A stretch of DNA of 64,000 nucleotides from contig NZ_JACESE010000008.1 of NCBI RefSeq assembly GCF_013911965.1, forward strand, positions 62,001 through 126,000, read 5' to 3'. Made by a program: the position numbers and the translations under genes. How positions within the stretch are numbered: the stretch's first letter is position 1; each line of letters begins with the position of its first letter. The notes under the pieces are model-generated. The model searched no databases, had not been told where the DNA came from, and saw nothing but the letters and a program-made list of their open reading frames with translations. Source of the DNA: Phenylobacterium sp. GTDB taxonomy: Bacteria > Pseudomonadota > Alphaproteobacteria > Caulobacterales > Caulobacteraceae. Below are positions 1 through 8,422 of the stretch, piece by piece.

Positions 1-1
1 C

Positions 2-862
2 CACAATATCGGCGGGCTCGCCTCGCCTGCGCCGGAGATCCTGATCGCGGCCCTGACCCAGGTGACCTCGACCATCCGCCTGGGTTCGGGCGGGGTGATG
101 CTGGTCAACTATTCGCCGCTGAAGGTGGCCGAGGTCTTCATGGAGCTGGAGGCCCTGGCGCCGGGCCGCATCGACCTCGGCGTCGGCCGGGCCCTGGGCG
201 CCGACGGGCGCACGGGCGCGGCCCTGCGCTCCTCATCCTCGGAGGCTTTCCCGCACTATTTCGCCCTGCTGAACGCCTGGCTGCTCGACGCCGCCGGCAA
301 GGAGCCGATCGGGGCCGACCATCCGGCGCACGACATCCATGCCCATCCCAAGGGGCCGAGCCATCCCGACCTCTTCATGCTCTGCTCCTCGGCGGAAAGC
401 GCAGCCTTCGCCGGCCAGGCGGGCGTGGGCATGGTCTTCGCCGAGTTCATCGCCCGCAGCGACGGCGGGCCGGCGGTGGCGGCCTACAGGAACAGTTTCC
501 GCCCCTCCCCCTTCCGCGAGACGCCCTGGGCCGGGATCGCCACCATCGCGCTCGCAGCCGACGACCATGACGAGGCCGTGCGCCTGGACGCGCCGCGGCG
601 GGCCTCCAGCCTCGCCACCCTGACCGGCCAGCGCCAGCGCTTCCCCTCCATCCCCGACGCCCAGGCCTACCTCGCCCAGTTCGCCGGCGACCCGCGCCTA
701 GCCGACATCGAGGCGCGCAGCATCGTGGGCGAGGCGTCGGACGTCCGCGCCCGGCTGGCGGAGAAGGCGCGAGAGGCCCGCGCCGACGAGCTCCTCGTCA
801 TGGCCTCGGGCCCGACGCTTGCGACCCGCATCCGCTCCCTGGAGCTGATCAAAGCGGGGTGA
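2..862 (+). CDS. LLM-class flavin-dependent oxidoreductase (luciferase-like), 5' end cut by window
   Basis: The reading frame is open from base 2, so the gene starts outside the window; about 286 residues remain, ending at a TGA. The visible segment begins HNIGGLASPAPEILIAAL and continues with the alternating strands and helices of the bacterial luciferase TIM barrel, including STIRLGSGGVML and the APGRIDLGVGRA segment typical of the MsnO8-like subgroup. Such enzymes use FMNH2 or F420 for oxidations or monooxygenations. The substrate cannot be told from sequence. It stands alone on the + strand and is followed by an inverted repeat. Confidence 0.85.
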   Translation, partial: HNIGGLASPAPEILIAALTQVTSTIRLGSGGVMLVNYSPLKVAEVFMELEALAPGRIDLGVGRALGADGRTGAALRSSSSEAFPHYFALLNAWLLDAAGKEPIGADHPAHDIHAHPKGPSHPDLFMLCSSAESAAFAGQAGVGMVFAEFIARSDGGPAVAAYRNSFRPSPFRETPWAGIATIALAADDHDEAVRLDAPRRASSLATLTGQRQRFPSIPDAQAYLAQFAGDPRLADIEARSIVGEASDVRARLAEKAREARADELLVMASGPTLATRIRSLELIKAG

Positions 863-900
863 GAGTCTCGGCGCCTGCAGCTATGCCTCCCGCCACAGCA

Positions 901-1030
901 AGCCCCCTCCGGCCCTTCGGGCCACCTCCCCCACGCTGAGGGGGAGGATCTGCTCAGCGGTCGTCGCCAGCTCGGCGCAAGATGCTCCCCCTTCCAGGGG
1001 GAGCTGGCGCCGAAGGCGGCTGAGGGGGTC
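901..1030. repeat. REP/BIME-like intergenic inverted repeat
   Basis: Two arms of about 32 bases face each other between the oxidoreductase and the thioesterase. The left arm (about 901-945) runs CCCCCTCC...CCTCCCCC. The right arm (about 983-1029) contains GGGGGAGCTGGCGCC and ends GGCTGAGGGGGT. The reverse complement of the right arm resembles the left arm over most of its length. Paired GC-rich imperfect palindromes of this kind are common intergenic repeats in Caulobacterales. I see no second copy in the window. It may act as a transcript-end structure for the upstream gene. Confidence 0.6.
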
Positions 1031-1091
1031 TGCGGCCCATCGGCCTCATCCCACGCTGGCGTCGCCGCATGTTTCCAGCTTAGCTGTCGCC

Positions 1092-1523
1092 ATGCCCGCC
1101 ACGACGAACAACACCAGCCGCGAACGCCTCAACGACGCCAATCTCGGCAAGCTGCCCGGCCACCTGGGCCTGGAGATCGTCGAGGTCGGCGACGGCAAGG
1201 TCGTCGGCCGCTTCAAGGTGCGCGAAGACCTGGTGGCGCACACCGGCTTCCTGCTCGCCGGCGCGGTGCTGTCGGTCGCCGACATCCTCTGCGCCTATGG
1301 CGTCTCCACCGCCTGGCCGGAGGGGGCGAGCGGCTTCACCACGGCGGAGGTGAAGTGCAACTTCGTCGGCACGCTGCGCGAGGGCGAGGTCCTCTGCACG
1401 GCCACCATGCTGCACGGCGGCCGCACGACCCAGGTCTGGGACGCCCGCGTCGAAGACGCCGCCACCGGCAAGCTGATGGCGGCCTTCCGCTGCACCCAGG
1501 TGATCCTCTATCCGAGGGCGTAA
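1092..1523 (+). CDS. PaaI-family hotdog-fold thioesterase
   Basis: A 143-residue single-domain protein of usual length for PaaI/YdiI acyl-CoA thioesterases. The hotdog core is visible: DLVAHTGFLLAGAVLSVAD forms the central helix, and strands with TAEVKCNFVGTLREGEV and MAAFRCTQVILY follow. Where many family members have an HGG motif, this one has HTG. Such enzymes are homotetramers that hydrolyse aryl- or acyl-CoA in the cytoplasm. The gene ends 10 bases before the convergent molybdopterin-fold gene. The substrate is unknown. Confidence 0.8.
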   Translation: MPATTNNTSRERLNDANLGKLPGHLGLEIVEVGDGKVVGRFKVREDLVAHTGFLLAGAVLSVADILCAYGVSTAWPEGASGFTTAEVKCNFVGTLREGEVLCTATMLHGGRTTQVWDARVEDAATGKLMAAFRCTQVILYPRA

Positions 1524-1533
1524 GGGTCGAATC

Positions 1534-2016
1534 CTATTCCGCCAAACGGTGGTCGATCGCCACCACCTGACGGACGCTGCGCCAGGGACGGATGTCGTCG
1601 TCGACGACCAGCCGCCAGGGGCCTTCCTTGTCCGGCAGGGGCTGGCCGTCGAGGCGGTCGGCCAGAATAACCACGTCCTCGTGCAGCGCCTTGTCGGCCT
1701 CGGCGGCCGAGAGCACCGCGGCATAGCCGTCGGCGCCGCGGACGACGAGATAGCCCTTCATCGGCTCGCCGTGCGCGCGCATGCCGACCGGCAGGCCGGC
1801 CGCCCGCATGACATAGGCGAGCGCCGGCCCCTCATAGACCTGCGAACCGGAACCGCCCGCCACGGTGACGGTGGCGCGCGGCAGGTCGGCCAGGGCGGCG
1901 GCCGTGACGGCGGCCGAGGTCCCGTCGGCGCGGGTCACCCTCAGATCCTGGGCCAGCGCCGGCGCGGCGGCGGCGAGCAGCGCAACGGCGGCCAGGGCCG
2001 GAATCAGCCGCCTCAT
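1534..2016 (-). CDS. Small periplasmic protein with oxidoreductase molybdopterin-binding fold
   Basis: A 160-residue protein starting at an ATG that overlaps the upstream GST stop codon as ATGA. The N-terminus MRRLIPALAAVALLAAAAPALA is a clear signal peptide, cleaved near AQD. The rest (YEGPALAYVMRAAGLPVG..., GYAAVLSAAEADKAL, GPWRLVVDDDIRPWRSVRQVVAI) matches the small stand-alone version of the sulfite-oxidase-type molybdopterin domain found in many Proteobacteria. These short versions generally lack the cofactor-ligating cysteine, and none is seen here, so a redox role is unproven. Overlap with the GST gene suggests one transcript. Confidence 0.65.
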   Translation of the reverse strand: MRRLIPALAAVALLAAAAPALAQDLRVTRADGTSAAVTAAALADLPRATVTVAGGSGSQVYEGPALAYVMRAAGLPVGMRAHGEPMKGYLVVRGADGYAAVLSAAEADKALHEDVVILADRLDGQPLPDKEGPWRLVVDDDIRPWRSVRQVVAIDHRLAE

Positions 2017-2630
2017 TTGGCGGTCTGCACCGACTCGCGCGCCCGCATGGCCTCGAGCCAGCGGTTCACATGGGTCAGTTCCTCCGGCGGCCGGAACTTG
2101 ATCATCCGGGCGAAGTCGATGGAGGCGAAGGCGACGATGTCGGCGATGGTCAGGCGGTCGGCGGCGATCCACTCGCTCTCGGCCAGGCGGCGGTCGAACA
2201 CCTTCAGCGCCTTGGTCCCGGCTTCGACGTTGTACTCGCCGATGGCGGGGTTCTGCTTCTCCAGGGCCGCCAGCGCCGGGTGGCCGTGGCGGACGGCCAT
2301 CATCAGGGGCGTGGCCACCAGCATCTCGGCCCGGCGGGTCCACATCTCGATGATCGCCGTCTCCTTGGGATCGCGGCCCATCAGGTTGGGTTCGGGATAG
2401 ACGCTCTCCAGATAGCGGCAGATGGCCAGCGACTCGGTGATGCAGGTGCCGTCGTCCATCTCCAGCATCGGGACGTTGGCCAGACCGGCCTTCTGCAGGT
2501 AGTCGGGCTGCTTGTGAGCGCCCTCCAGCAGGCTCACCGAGACGATCTCGACGTCGTTGATGCCCTTTTCGTGCATGAACAGGCGGACTCGACGCGGATT
2601 GGGCGCGAGTTGGGTGTCATAGAGCTTCAT
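2013..2630 (-). CDS. Glutathione S-transferase family protein
   Basis: A 205-residue protein with an N-terminal thioredoxin-like half (MKLYDTQLAPNPRRVRLF, then LANVPMLEMDDGTCITESLAICRYLE with the cis-Pro VP and the glutathione-binding ES pair) and an all-helical C-terminal half containing SEWIAADRLTIADI, the N-capping box that stabilises the GST fold. Soluble, probably dimeric, conjugating or reducing with glutathione. It is the first gene of a two-gene unit with the molybdopterin-fold protein (4-base overlap). Physiological substrate not predictable. Confidence 0.9.
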   Translation of the reverse strand: MKLYDTQLAPNPRRVRLFMHEKGINDVEIVSVSLLEGAHKQPDYLQKAGLANVPMLEMDDGTCITESLAICRYLESVYPEPNLMGRDPKETAIIEMWTRRAEMLVATPLMMAVRHGHPALAALEKQNPAIGEYNVEAGTKALKVFDRRLAESEWIAADRLTIADIVAFASIDFARMIKFRPPEELTHVNRWLEAMRARESVQTAK

Positions 2631-2695
2631 CTGGTTCCTCCCGGACTGGCCGCCGAAAGAGGCGCCGTGACGCTGCGGCGGTCAAGCCGTCGCGG

Positions 2696-3973
2696 TCACA
2701 GGCCGAAGAGCTCGCGGGGCATGGCGCCGACGACGGCGGCGGTCATGCAGGTGGCCAGGAACCCGGCCAGCAGCGCCTTCCACACCAGGCCGATGATCTC
2801 GGCTCGGCGTTCGGGCATCAGCACGCCCATGCCGGTCACGGTGATGCCCACCGAACCGATATTGGCGAAGCCGCAGAGCGCATAGGTCATGATCATGCGC
2901 GTCCGCTCGCCCATCTCCTCGGGCGGCACCCCGCCCAGCTGGATGAAGGCGATGAACTCGGTGAGCATCAGCTTGACGCCCAGGAGGTAGCCGGCGCGCG
3001 GCGCCTCCGACCACTCCACCCCGATCAGCCAGGCGAGCGGGGCGAAGACGACGCCCAGGATCCGCTCCACCGAGATCGGCGCGCCGGCCACGTCGGGGAA
3101 GACGCCGAGCAGGCCGTTGGCGATGGCCACGAAGGAGACGAAGACGATCAGGATGGCCGAGATGTTCAGGGCCACGGTCAGTCCGTCCATCGTGCCCTTG
3201 CTGATGGCGTCGATGGAGGAGTCGTACTTCAGGAGCGAGCCATAGTCGGCGTAGTAGCCGCCGACGCCCTTCTTCTCCGGCACCATGATGCGGGCCAGCA
3301 GCACGCCGGCCGGGGCGGAGATGATCGAGGCGACCAGCACGTGGGCCGCCGCATTGGGCAGCACTTCGCGCAGGATGGTGGCGTAGGCGACCATGGTCGA
3401 GCCGGCGACGGTGGCCAGGCCCACCACGATCATCAGGAAGACTTCCGAGCGGGTCAGCTTGTCGAGATAGGCGCGGATGACGATCGGGCTCTCGATCATG
3501 CCCAGGAAGATGTTCACCGCCACGGCCAGAGCCGAGGCGCCGCCCAGGCCCATGGTCTTCTGGAAGACGAAGCCGAAGCCGCGGGTGACCCACTTCAGGA
3601 TCTTCCAGTGCCAGAGCAGGGCCGACAGGGCGGAGATGACCAGGATCAGCGGCAGGACCTGAAAGGCGAAGACGAAGAGCGCGCTCTCGTTGGTCACCTC
3701 ATAGGGCTGGGCGCCGCCGCCCATGTAGCCGAAGACGAACTGCGTGCCCTGGGCCGTCGCCGCGGCCAGGCCGTCGACGCCGTCATTGATCGCGCGCACC
3801 ACCGAGCGGGCGCCGGGCAGGCCGAAGAGGAGCAGGACGAGCACCACCTGCACCGCCAGGGCGCCGAGCGCCAGACGCCAGGGGAAACGGGACCTGTCCT
3901 CCGACAGGGCCCAGCAGACGAGAAGCACGAGGGAGAGCCCCAGCAGGCTCTGGGCGTTTTCCGGCCGGAACAT
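2696..3973 (-). CDS. Concentrative nucleoside transporter, NupC/CNT family
   Basis: A 425-residue, multi-spanning inner-membrane symporter. The start at 3973 (MFRPENAQSLLGLSLVLLVCWALS) has GAAGGA eight bases upstream; an in-frame ATG at 4084 would add 37 residues of poor character. Family signatures are plain: GMIESPIVIRAYLDKLTRSE, the GLATVAGSTMVAYA re-entrant region, EFIAFIQLG and the GFANIGSVGI motif near the C-terminus. CNT proteins import nucleosides with H+ or Na+. The gene stands alone, divergent from ohr. Confidence 0.9.
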   Translation of the reverse strand: MFRPENAQSLLGLSLVLLVCWALSEDRSRFPWRLALGALAVQVVLVLLLFGLPGARSVVRAINDGVDGLAAATAQGTQFVFGYMGGGAQPYEVTNESALFVFAFQVLPLILVISALSALLWHWKILKWVTRGFGFVFQKTMGLGGASALAVAVNIFLGMIESPIVIRAYLDKLTRSEVFLMIVVGLATVAGSTMVAYATILREVLPNAAAHVLVASIISAPAGVLLARIMVPEKKGVGGYYADYGSLLKYDSSIDAISKGTMDGLTVALNISAILIVFVSFVAIANGLLGVFPDVAGAPISVERILGVVFAPLAWLIGVEWSEAPRAGYLLGVKLMLTEFIAFIQLGGVPPEEMGERTRMIMTYALCGFANIGSVGITVTGMGVLMPERRAEIIGLVWKALLAGFLATCMTAAVVGAMPRELFGL

Positions 3974-4097
3974 CAAGCATCCTTCAAGCCCGGCGCCCGA
4001 GTCGCGACGGCTTCGTGAACCCCTTGAAAAGGATGCCTTCTCCGCGCGCAAGGGCGGAGAGGTCGCAGAAAGTCGGGCGCCCACCCTTGCGGCACGT

Positions 4098-4135
4098 TAT
4101 ATTGCGCACAATCTAATTGTGCACTATCAAAGGAG
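4098..4135 (+). promoter_or_regulatory. OhrR operator palindrome, -10-like box and ribosome binding site of ohr
   Basis: GCGCACAAT (4104-4112) and ATTGTGCAC (4116-4124) form an inverted repeat with eight of nine pairs around a CTA spacer. The AATT-centred dyad resembles operators bound by OhrR repressors. A TATATT -10-like box (4098-4103) touches the left arm, so a bound repressor would cover the promoter. AAAGGAG (4129-4135) is the Shine-Dalgarno sequence and selects the ATG at 4142 rather than the one at 4136. Confidence 0.65.
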
Positions 4136-4141
4136 ATGCCC

Positions 4142-4561
4142 ATGTCCGCCATCTATGAAACCTGCGCTCGCGCCGTCGGCGGCCGCGACGGCCACGCCGA
4201 AACGCCCGACGGCCTGCTGAAGGTCGACCTCGCCATGCCTCCCGAACTGGGCGGCAAGGGTAACGGCACCAACCCTGAACAGCTCTTCGCCGCCGGCTAC
4301 GCCGCCTGCTTCGAGAGCGCCATGCGCTACGTCGCCCGGCAACAGAAGCTCGGTCTGAAGAACGCCTCGGTGACCGCCACCGTTCAACTGCACCCGCGCG
4401 ACGGCGGCGGCTTCAAGCTGGCGGTCAAGCTGGATGCGGAAGTGGAGGGCCTCGACGAGGCCGCCGCGCGCGGACTGGTGGAGACGGCCCATCAGGTCTG
4501 CCCCTACTCCAACGCGGTTCGTGGCAATATCGACGTGGAACTGACCACGGCGGTGTTGTGA
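4142..4561 (+). CDS. ohr: Organic hydroperoxide resistance protein Ohr (OsmC/Ohr family)
   Basis: A thiol peroxidase that reduces organic and fatty-acid hydroperoxides in the cytoplasm. From the ATG at 4142 the protein has 139 residues, the normal Ohr length. Both active-site cysteines are present: Cys56 in YAACFESAM and Cys120 in HQVCPYSNAV, with the TNPEQLFAAGYAACF signature before the first. The Shine-Dalgarno AAAGGAG is too close to the ATG at 4136, so 4142 is preferred. The gene overlaps the MarR-type regulator as GTGA and lies behind a palindromic operator, the usual peroxide-inducible ohr-ohrR arrangement. Confidence 0.95.
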   Translation: MSAIYETCARAVGGRDGHAETPDGLLKVDLAMPPELGGKGNGTNPEQLFAAGYAACFESAMRYVARQQKLGLKNASVTATVQLHPRDGGGFKLAVKLDAEVEGLDEAAARGLVETAHQVCPYSNAVRGNIDVELTTAVL

Positions 4562-5046
4562 GCAAGACGACCAGCGAAGCTGAAGCGGCGGGCGGAGGGG
4601 TCGATCCTCTCCGCCTCGACCTGCAGCTCTGCTTCGCCCTCTACGGCGCGAGCAACCGCATCACGCGGCTCTACCGGCCCCTGCTGGAGCCCCTCGGCCT
4701 GACCTATCCGCAGTACCTGGTCATGCTGGGACTTTGGGAGCGGAGCCCGCGCACGGTGGGCGAGCTGGGCGAGGCGCTGGGCCTCGACAGCGGCACGCTG
4801 ACGCCGCTGCTCAAGCGCATGGAGGCCTCGGGCCTCGTCACGCGCGCCCGCGATCCGGCCGACGAACGGCGGGTGCGGATCAGCCTGACGGAAACGGGCG
4901 AAGCCCTGCGCGCCGAGGCTCGGGGCGTGCCCGCCGCCATCGCCTGCCGGCTGGGCGGCGACCTCTCCGAGATCATCGCCCTGAGGACGGCGGTCCAGGC
5001 CCTGAACCGCCGCCTCGACGAGGCTGAGGCGACCGACCGCGACTAG
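4558..5046 (+). CDS. ohrR: OhrR, peroxide-sensing MarR-family repressor (2-Cys type)
   Basis: A 162-residue winged-helix protein starting at a GTG that overlaps the ohr stop. LQLCFALYGASNRITRLYRPLL is the OhrR hallmark, with sensing Cys25 followed by the conserved tyrosine-rich helix; the wing DPADERRVRISLT is MarR-typical. A second cysteine, Cys130, lies where 2-Cys OhrR proteins (Xanthomonas type) carry the residue that forms the intersubunit disulfide. Oxidation by organic hydroperoxide should release the palindrome upstream of ohr. Its TAG stop shares a CTAG with the convergent S46 peptidase. Confidence 0.93.
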   Translation: MSKTTSEAEAAGGGVDPLRLDLQLCFALYGASNRITRLYRPLLEPLGLTYPQYLVMLGLWERSPRTVGELGEALGLDSGTLTPLLKRMEASGLVTRARDPADERRVRISLTETGEALRAEARGVPAAIACRLGGDLSEIIALRTAVQALNRRLDEAEATDRD

Positions 5047-7118
5047 CGGCCCATCAGCTCCTTCACGAGCGCCTCGCGGCCATAGACCTTCTGCAGGGCC
5101 TCGGTGGCCGCCGCGGTGGCGACGACGACCGTGCGGTTGATCTCGCCGTCATAGCCGTAGGCGCCGCCCAGCGAATGGATGTTGCCGTCGAAGGCTGCGC
5201 CCAGCACCTCGCCCTGGGCGTTGACCACCGGCGAGCCGGAATTGCCGCCGATGATGTCGTTGGTGGTGACGAAGTTGTAGACCGTGTCCATGTCGAGCCT
5301 GTCCTTCGCCGCCACCCAGCGCGGGGCGAGCTGGTAGGGCTCCGCGCCCGTCGCGCGCTCATAAAGGCCTTCGAAGGTGGTGGTCGCCGGCACGGTCTGG
5401 CCGCGATAGGTCCAGCCCTTCACCTGGCCGTAGGAGAGCCGCAGGGTGAAGGTGGCGTCGGGATAGACCTGGTCGCCATAGGCGGCGAAACGGGCGGCGG
5501 CGATCCGTTCGGCGGCCTGCGCGGTCGGAGCCTCCACCTCCGTCTCCCACGTCTCGCGCACCTGGCGGGCCATGGGATCGATGCGCAGGGCGAGCTGGAT
5601 CATCGGGTCTTCGGAGGCCTGGATGGCGGAAAGCCCGCCCTCCCACAGCGCCTTGCGCACCGCCGGATCGTCCAGCTTGGAGCTCGCCACCAGGCGCTCG
5701 GCGAGGCCCTCCGGGCTCTCCTTGCCCAGCAGCAGCTTGGTCGCCGGATCGTCGGTGGTCAGGTATTCCCGAGTCTTGGAGAGCCAGAAGGAGAGGTAGA
5801 GCTCCTCGAGCGCCTTATCGACCGGACGCTCGTCCAGCAGTTGCTTCTCCAGGAGCGGCAGGCGCGCCTCGGCGAACTCGGCCATGCGCTCGGCGTTCGG
5901 CTTCTCGCGCTCCTGAGCCGCACGCACCAGCGCCCGGGCATAGTCGAAGAGGTCCGAATAGGAGCCCGCCCCGGCCTCGATCTGGCGATAGCGGAGGTAG
6001 TTGTCGGCATAGGCGCGCTGCGCCGCCGCCACCTCGGCCCACGGATCACCGATCTCGGCCTTCAGCTTCGGGTCGGCGGCCACGCGGGCCTTCAGCTCGG
6101 CCTCGGCCTGTTCCTTGGCGGCCATGAAGTCCGGATCGTTCAGCGCGAACTGCCGGCCGAAGAAGACCTTGAAGCTGTTTTCGACGCCGAACAGCGGATC
6201 GGTGGCGATGCGCTTGTTCTCCGCGCTCTCCTCGGAGAAGCGGATCAGCCGGCCGCGCAGCTCCGAGCGCTGCAGCTGGCCGACGGGGATGGCCAGGTCG
6301 CGCTGTGTCTCCAGCTGGGCCACCGTCAGCAGGCGGTCGGTCGAGCCCGGATTGCCGGAGACGAAGGTCGCCTCCCCGGCCTTCGGCGCACGGGCGACCC
6401 AGGTCAGATGCTGGGGCGTGGCCACCGGCTTGCCGTCCTCGTAGAGCCGCACGAAGCCGACATCGAGGTTGTAGCGGGGGAAGTTGAAGTTGTCCGGATC
6501 GCCGCCGAAGAAGGCGGTGGCGAACTCCGGCGCGAAGACCAGGCGCACGTCGGCGTACTTGCGGTACTTGTAGAGGCGGTACTGGCCGCCGCGGTAGAGG
6601 CTGACGACCTGGCAGCGATAGCGGTCGTCGCCCGCGCAGCCTTCCTGCTCGAGCCTGGCGATCGCCGCGTCGCGGGCGCGCACGAAGGCCTGGCCGTCCA
6701 GCCCCTCGCCGGCCAGCTGGATCTGGTCGGTGATGTCGCGGCTTTCGACGAGGATCTCGGCCTGCATGCCGGGGCACTTGCGCTCCTCCTCCCGGCTGGC
6801 GGTGAGGAAGCCCGACTGCACATAGTCGGTTTCGCCGCTGGAGAGGTCCTGGACGCATTCGACCACGCAGTGGTGGTTGGTCAGCACCAGGCCCTGGCCG
6901 GAGACCACCGAGGCCGAGCAGCCGTTGGTCAGGCGCACGGACGCCGAGCGCACCCGGTCGAGCCAGGCCTGGTCGATCTTCACGCCATAGGCCGCCTCCA
7001 CCTTGTCGGCGGGGAAGTTGTCGAAGGTCCACATGCCCTCGTCGGCGGCGGCGGGGACGGCCGAAAGGGCGAGAAGGACGACGCCGCTGGCGGAGGCGGC
7101 GAGAGCGGAGCGGAGCAT
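5043..7118 (-). CDS. Secreted S46-family dipeptidyl-peptidase, DPP7-like
   Basis: A 691-residue exopeptidase with a signal peptide (MLRSALAASASGVVLLALSAVPAAA). The S46 chymotrypsin-like core is clear: TNHHC holds catalytic His83, and GGNSGSP holds Ser627. The S46 start MWTFDNFPADKVEAAYG is also present. The residue 18 after the serine, which sets P1 preference in characterised S46 enzymes, is Gly645 in FDGN; that is the DPP7-like state (hydrophobic P1), whereas DPP11 has Arg. It probably removes dipeptides from oligopeptides in the periplasm. The stop overlaps ohrR by four bases. Confidence 0.92.
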   Translation of the reverse strand: MLRSALAASASGVVLLALSAVPAAADEGMWTFDNFPADKVEAAYGVKIDQAWLDRVRSASVRLTNGCSASVVSGQGLVLTNHHCVVECVQDLSSGETDYVQSGFLTASREEERKCPGMQAEILVESRDITDQIQLAGEGLDGQAFVRARDAAIARLEQEGCAGDDRYRCQVVSLYRGGQYRLYKYRKYADVRLVFAPEFATAFFGGDPDNFNFPRYNLDVGFVRLYEDGKPVATPQHLTWVARAPKAGEATFVSGNPGSTDRLLTVAQLETQRDLAIPVGQLQRSELRGRLIRFSEESAENKRIATDPLFGVENSFKVFFGRQFALNDPDFMAAKEQAEAELKARVAADPKLKAEIGDPWAEVAAAQRAYADNYLRYRQIEAGAGSYSDLFDYARALVRAAQEREKPNAERMAEFAEARLPLLEKQLLDERPVDKALEELYLSFWLSKTREYLTTDDPATKLLLGKESPEGLAERLVASSKLDDPAVRKALWEGGLSAIQASEDPMIQLALRIDPMARQVRETWETEVEAPTAQAAERIAAARFAAYGDQVYPDATFTLRLSYGQVKGWTYRGQTVPATTTFEGLYERATGAEPYQLAPRWVAAKDRLDMDTVYNFVTTNDIIGGNSGSPVVNAQGEVLGAAFDGNIHSLGGAYGYDGEINRTVVVATAAATEALQKVYGREALVKELMGR

Positions 7119-7142
7119 GAAGCAAGCCTTTCGCGGAAGACC

Positions 7143-7165
7143 CGGGCCCTGAAAGGGCCCGTTTT
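7143..7165 (+). terminator. Terminator-like hairpin between divergent genes
   Basis: CGGGCCCT (7143-7150), loop GAA and AGGGCCCG (7154-7161) form a perfect 8-bp stem followed by TTTT on the + strand. No + strand gene ends here, since the flanking genes diverge, so it could stop antisense transcription running out of the peptidase gene. Read on the - strand it is a hairpin in the 5' leader of that gene. Confidence 0.45.
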
Positions 7166-7279
7166 GTCCGCCGTAACAGGCGTCACAGTCGATGGCTACC
7201 GGCCGAGCGCCGCCTTACCTCGATTTAACTTGGGTTGAGCGCCCGGCGCGGCCACTCCTTGGGCGCGAGGAGGACGGGC

Positions 7280-8422
7280 ATGTCACTGGCTCTGGCCACA
7301 CTGATCTACGAATGGCGGCGCTATCTGGCGGCGGTGATCGCCCTGGCGTTTTCGGGCCTGCTGATCCTCGCCCAGGTGGGCATGTTCACCGGCATCGTGC
7401 AGGCGGCGACCGCCACCATCGACCGCTCGCGCGCCGACCTGATGGTGCTGCCCGCCCAGTCCGAAAGCCTGATCAACTCCGGCTCCAACGGCCTGCCGCG
7501 CAGGCTGCTGCCGCAGATGTACCTGCATCCCGAGGTCGTGGCCGTCGCCGCCCTCGACGGCGCGGGCGGCCGCTGGATGAACACGCCCGAGGAGGGCGAA
7601 AAACGCGTCACCCAGTTCGTTCAGGTCGACGTGGTCGACACCACGCCCGGCGCCGTCACCCTGCCGGTGGACTACCCCGAGGAGGTGCGGATCGCCCTGC
7701 TGGAGCCCTACGCGGCCGTCATCGACCGGAGCAGTCAGGCGCGGCTGGGCGTGACGCTGAACGACCAGGCGACGATCAACGGCAAGACGGTTCATATCCG
7801 CGCCTTCCTCGATGGCTATCCGTCGGTGAACCAGCCCTCGGTGGTCGTCTCCCGCGACACCCTCCGCCTGCTCGGCATGGCCGACGATGGCGAGAAGGTC
7901 GGGCCTCTGATGATCCAGCTCAAGGATCCCGCCCGGGCCGAGATCGTCCGCGACCAGCTCAACGCCGTGGCCGACGACCGCTACCGCGCCTGGACGCGCG
8001 CCGAACTCGCCAAGGCCAACGAGGGGGCGCTGATGAAGGAGCAGATCATCGGCATCATGCTCGGCTTCTCGGTCTTCCTCGGCTTCCTGATCGGCGTCGG
8101 CATCACCTCCCAGACGCTCCGCGGCGCCATCCTGGCCAATATCAAGGAATTCGCCAGCCTGCGGGCCCTGGGCGTCTCCATGGGATCGCTGCGCCTGATC
8201 GTGCTGGAGCTCTCCTTCTGGGTCGGGCTGGTGGGGCTCGCCGCCACAGCGGTCTTCACCTTCCTGATCTCGCTCCTGGCCAAGGGCGCCGGCATGCCGA
8301 TGGGCTTCCCGGTGGGCTGGGTCACCGGCGTCGCCATCCTTCTGCTGTTCATCTCGCTCGCCTCGGGCCTCATGTCCCTGGGCGTCCTCAAGAAGAGCCA
8401 ACCGGCGGACCTGCTGCGATGA
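7280..8422 (+). CDS. ABC exporter permease (DevC/MacB-like, FtsX domain)
   Basis: A 380-residue membrane protein. The start at 7280 is set by GAGGAGG at 7267-7273; the frame is open further upstream without a good ribosome site. One N-terminal membrane helix (YLAAVIALAFSGLLILAQVGMF) is followed by a roughly 220-residue extracytoplasmic domain and three C-terminal helices carrying the FtsX-like region (IGIMLGFSVFLGFLIGVGITSQTL, EFASLRALG). This layout fits DevC, the permease of DevBCA-type exporters. It overlaps the ATPase gene as ATGA. Confidence 0.85.
   Translation: MSLALATLIYEWRRYLAAVIALAFSGLLILAQVGMFTGIVQAATATIDRSRADLMVLPAQSESLINSGSNGLPRRLLPQMYLHPEVVAVAALDGAGGRWMNTPEEGEKRVTQFVQVDVVDTTPGAVTLPVDYPEEVRIALLEPYAAVIDRSSQARLGVTLNDQATINGKTVHIRAFLDGYPSVNQPSVVVSRDTLRLLGMADDGEKVGPLMIQLKDPARAEIVRDQLNAVADDRYRAWTRAELAKANEGALMKEQIIGIMLGFSVFLGFLIGVGITSQTLRGAILANIKEFASLRALGVSMGSLRLIVLELSFWVGLVGLAATAVFTFLISLLAKGAGMPMGFPVGWVTGVAILLLFISLASGLMSLGVLKKSQPADLLR

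Noticed and set aside
1534-2343. Long open frame extending the molybdopterin-fold gene upstream to 2343
   Set aside because: The extra part is the GST gene read in another frame; the signal peptide starts at 2016 and the ATGA overlap fits.
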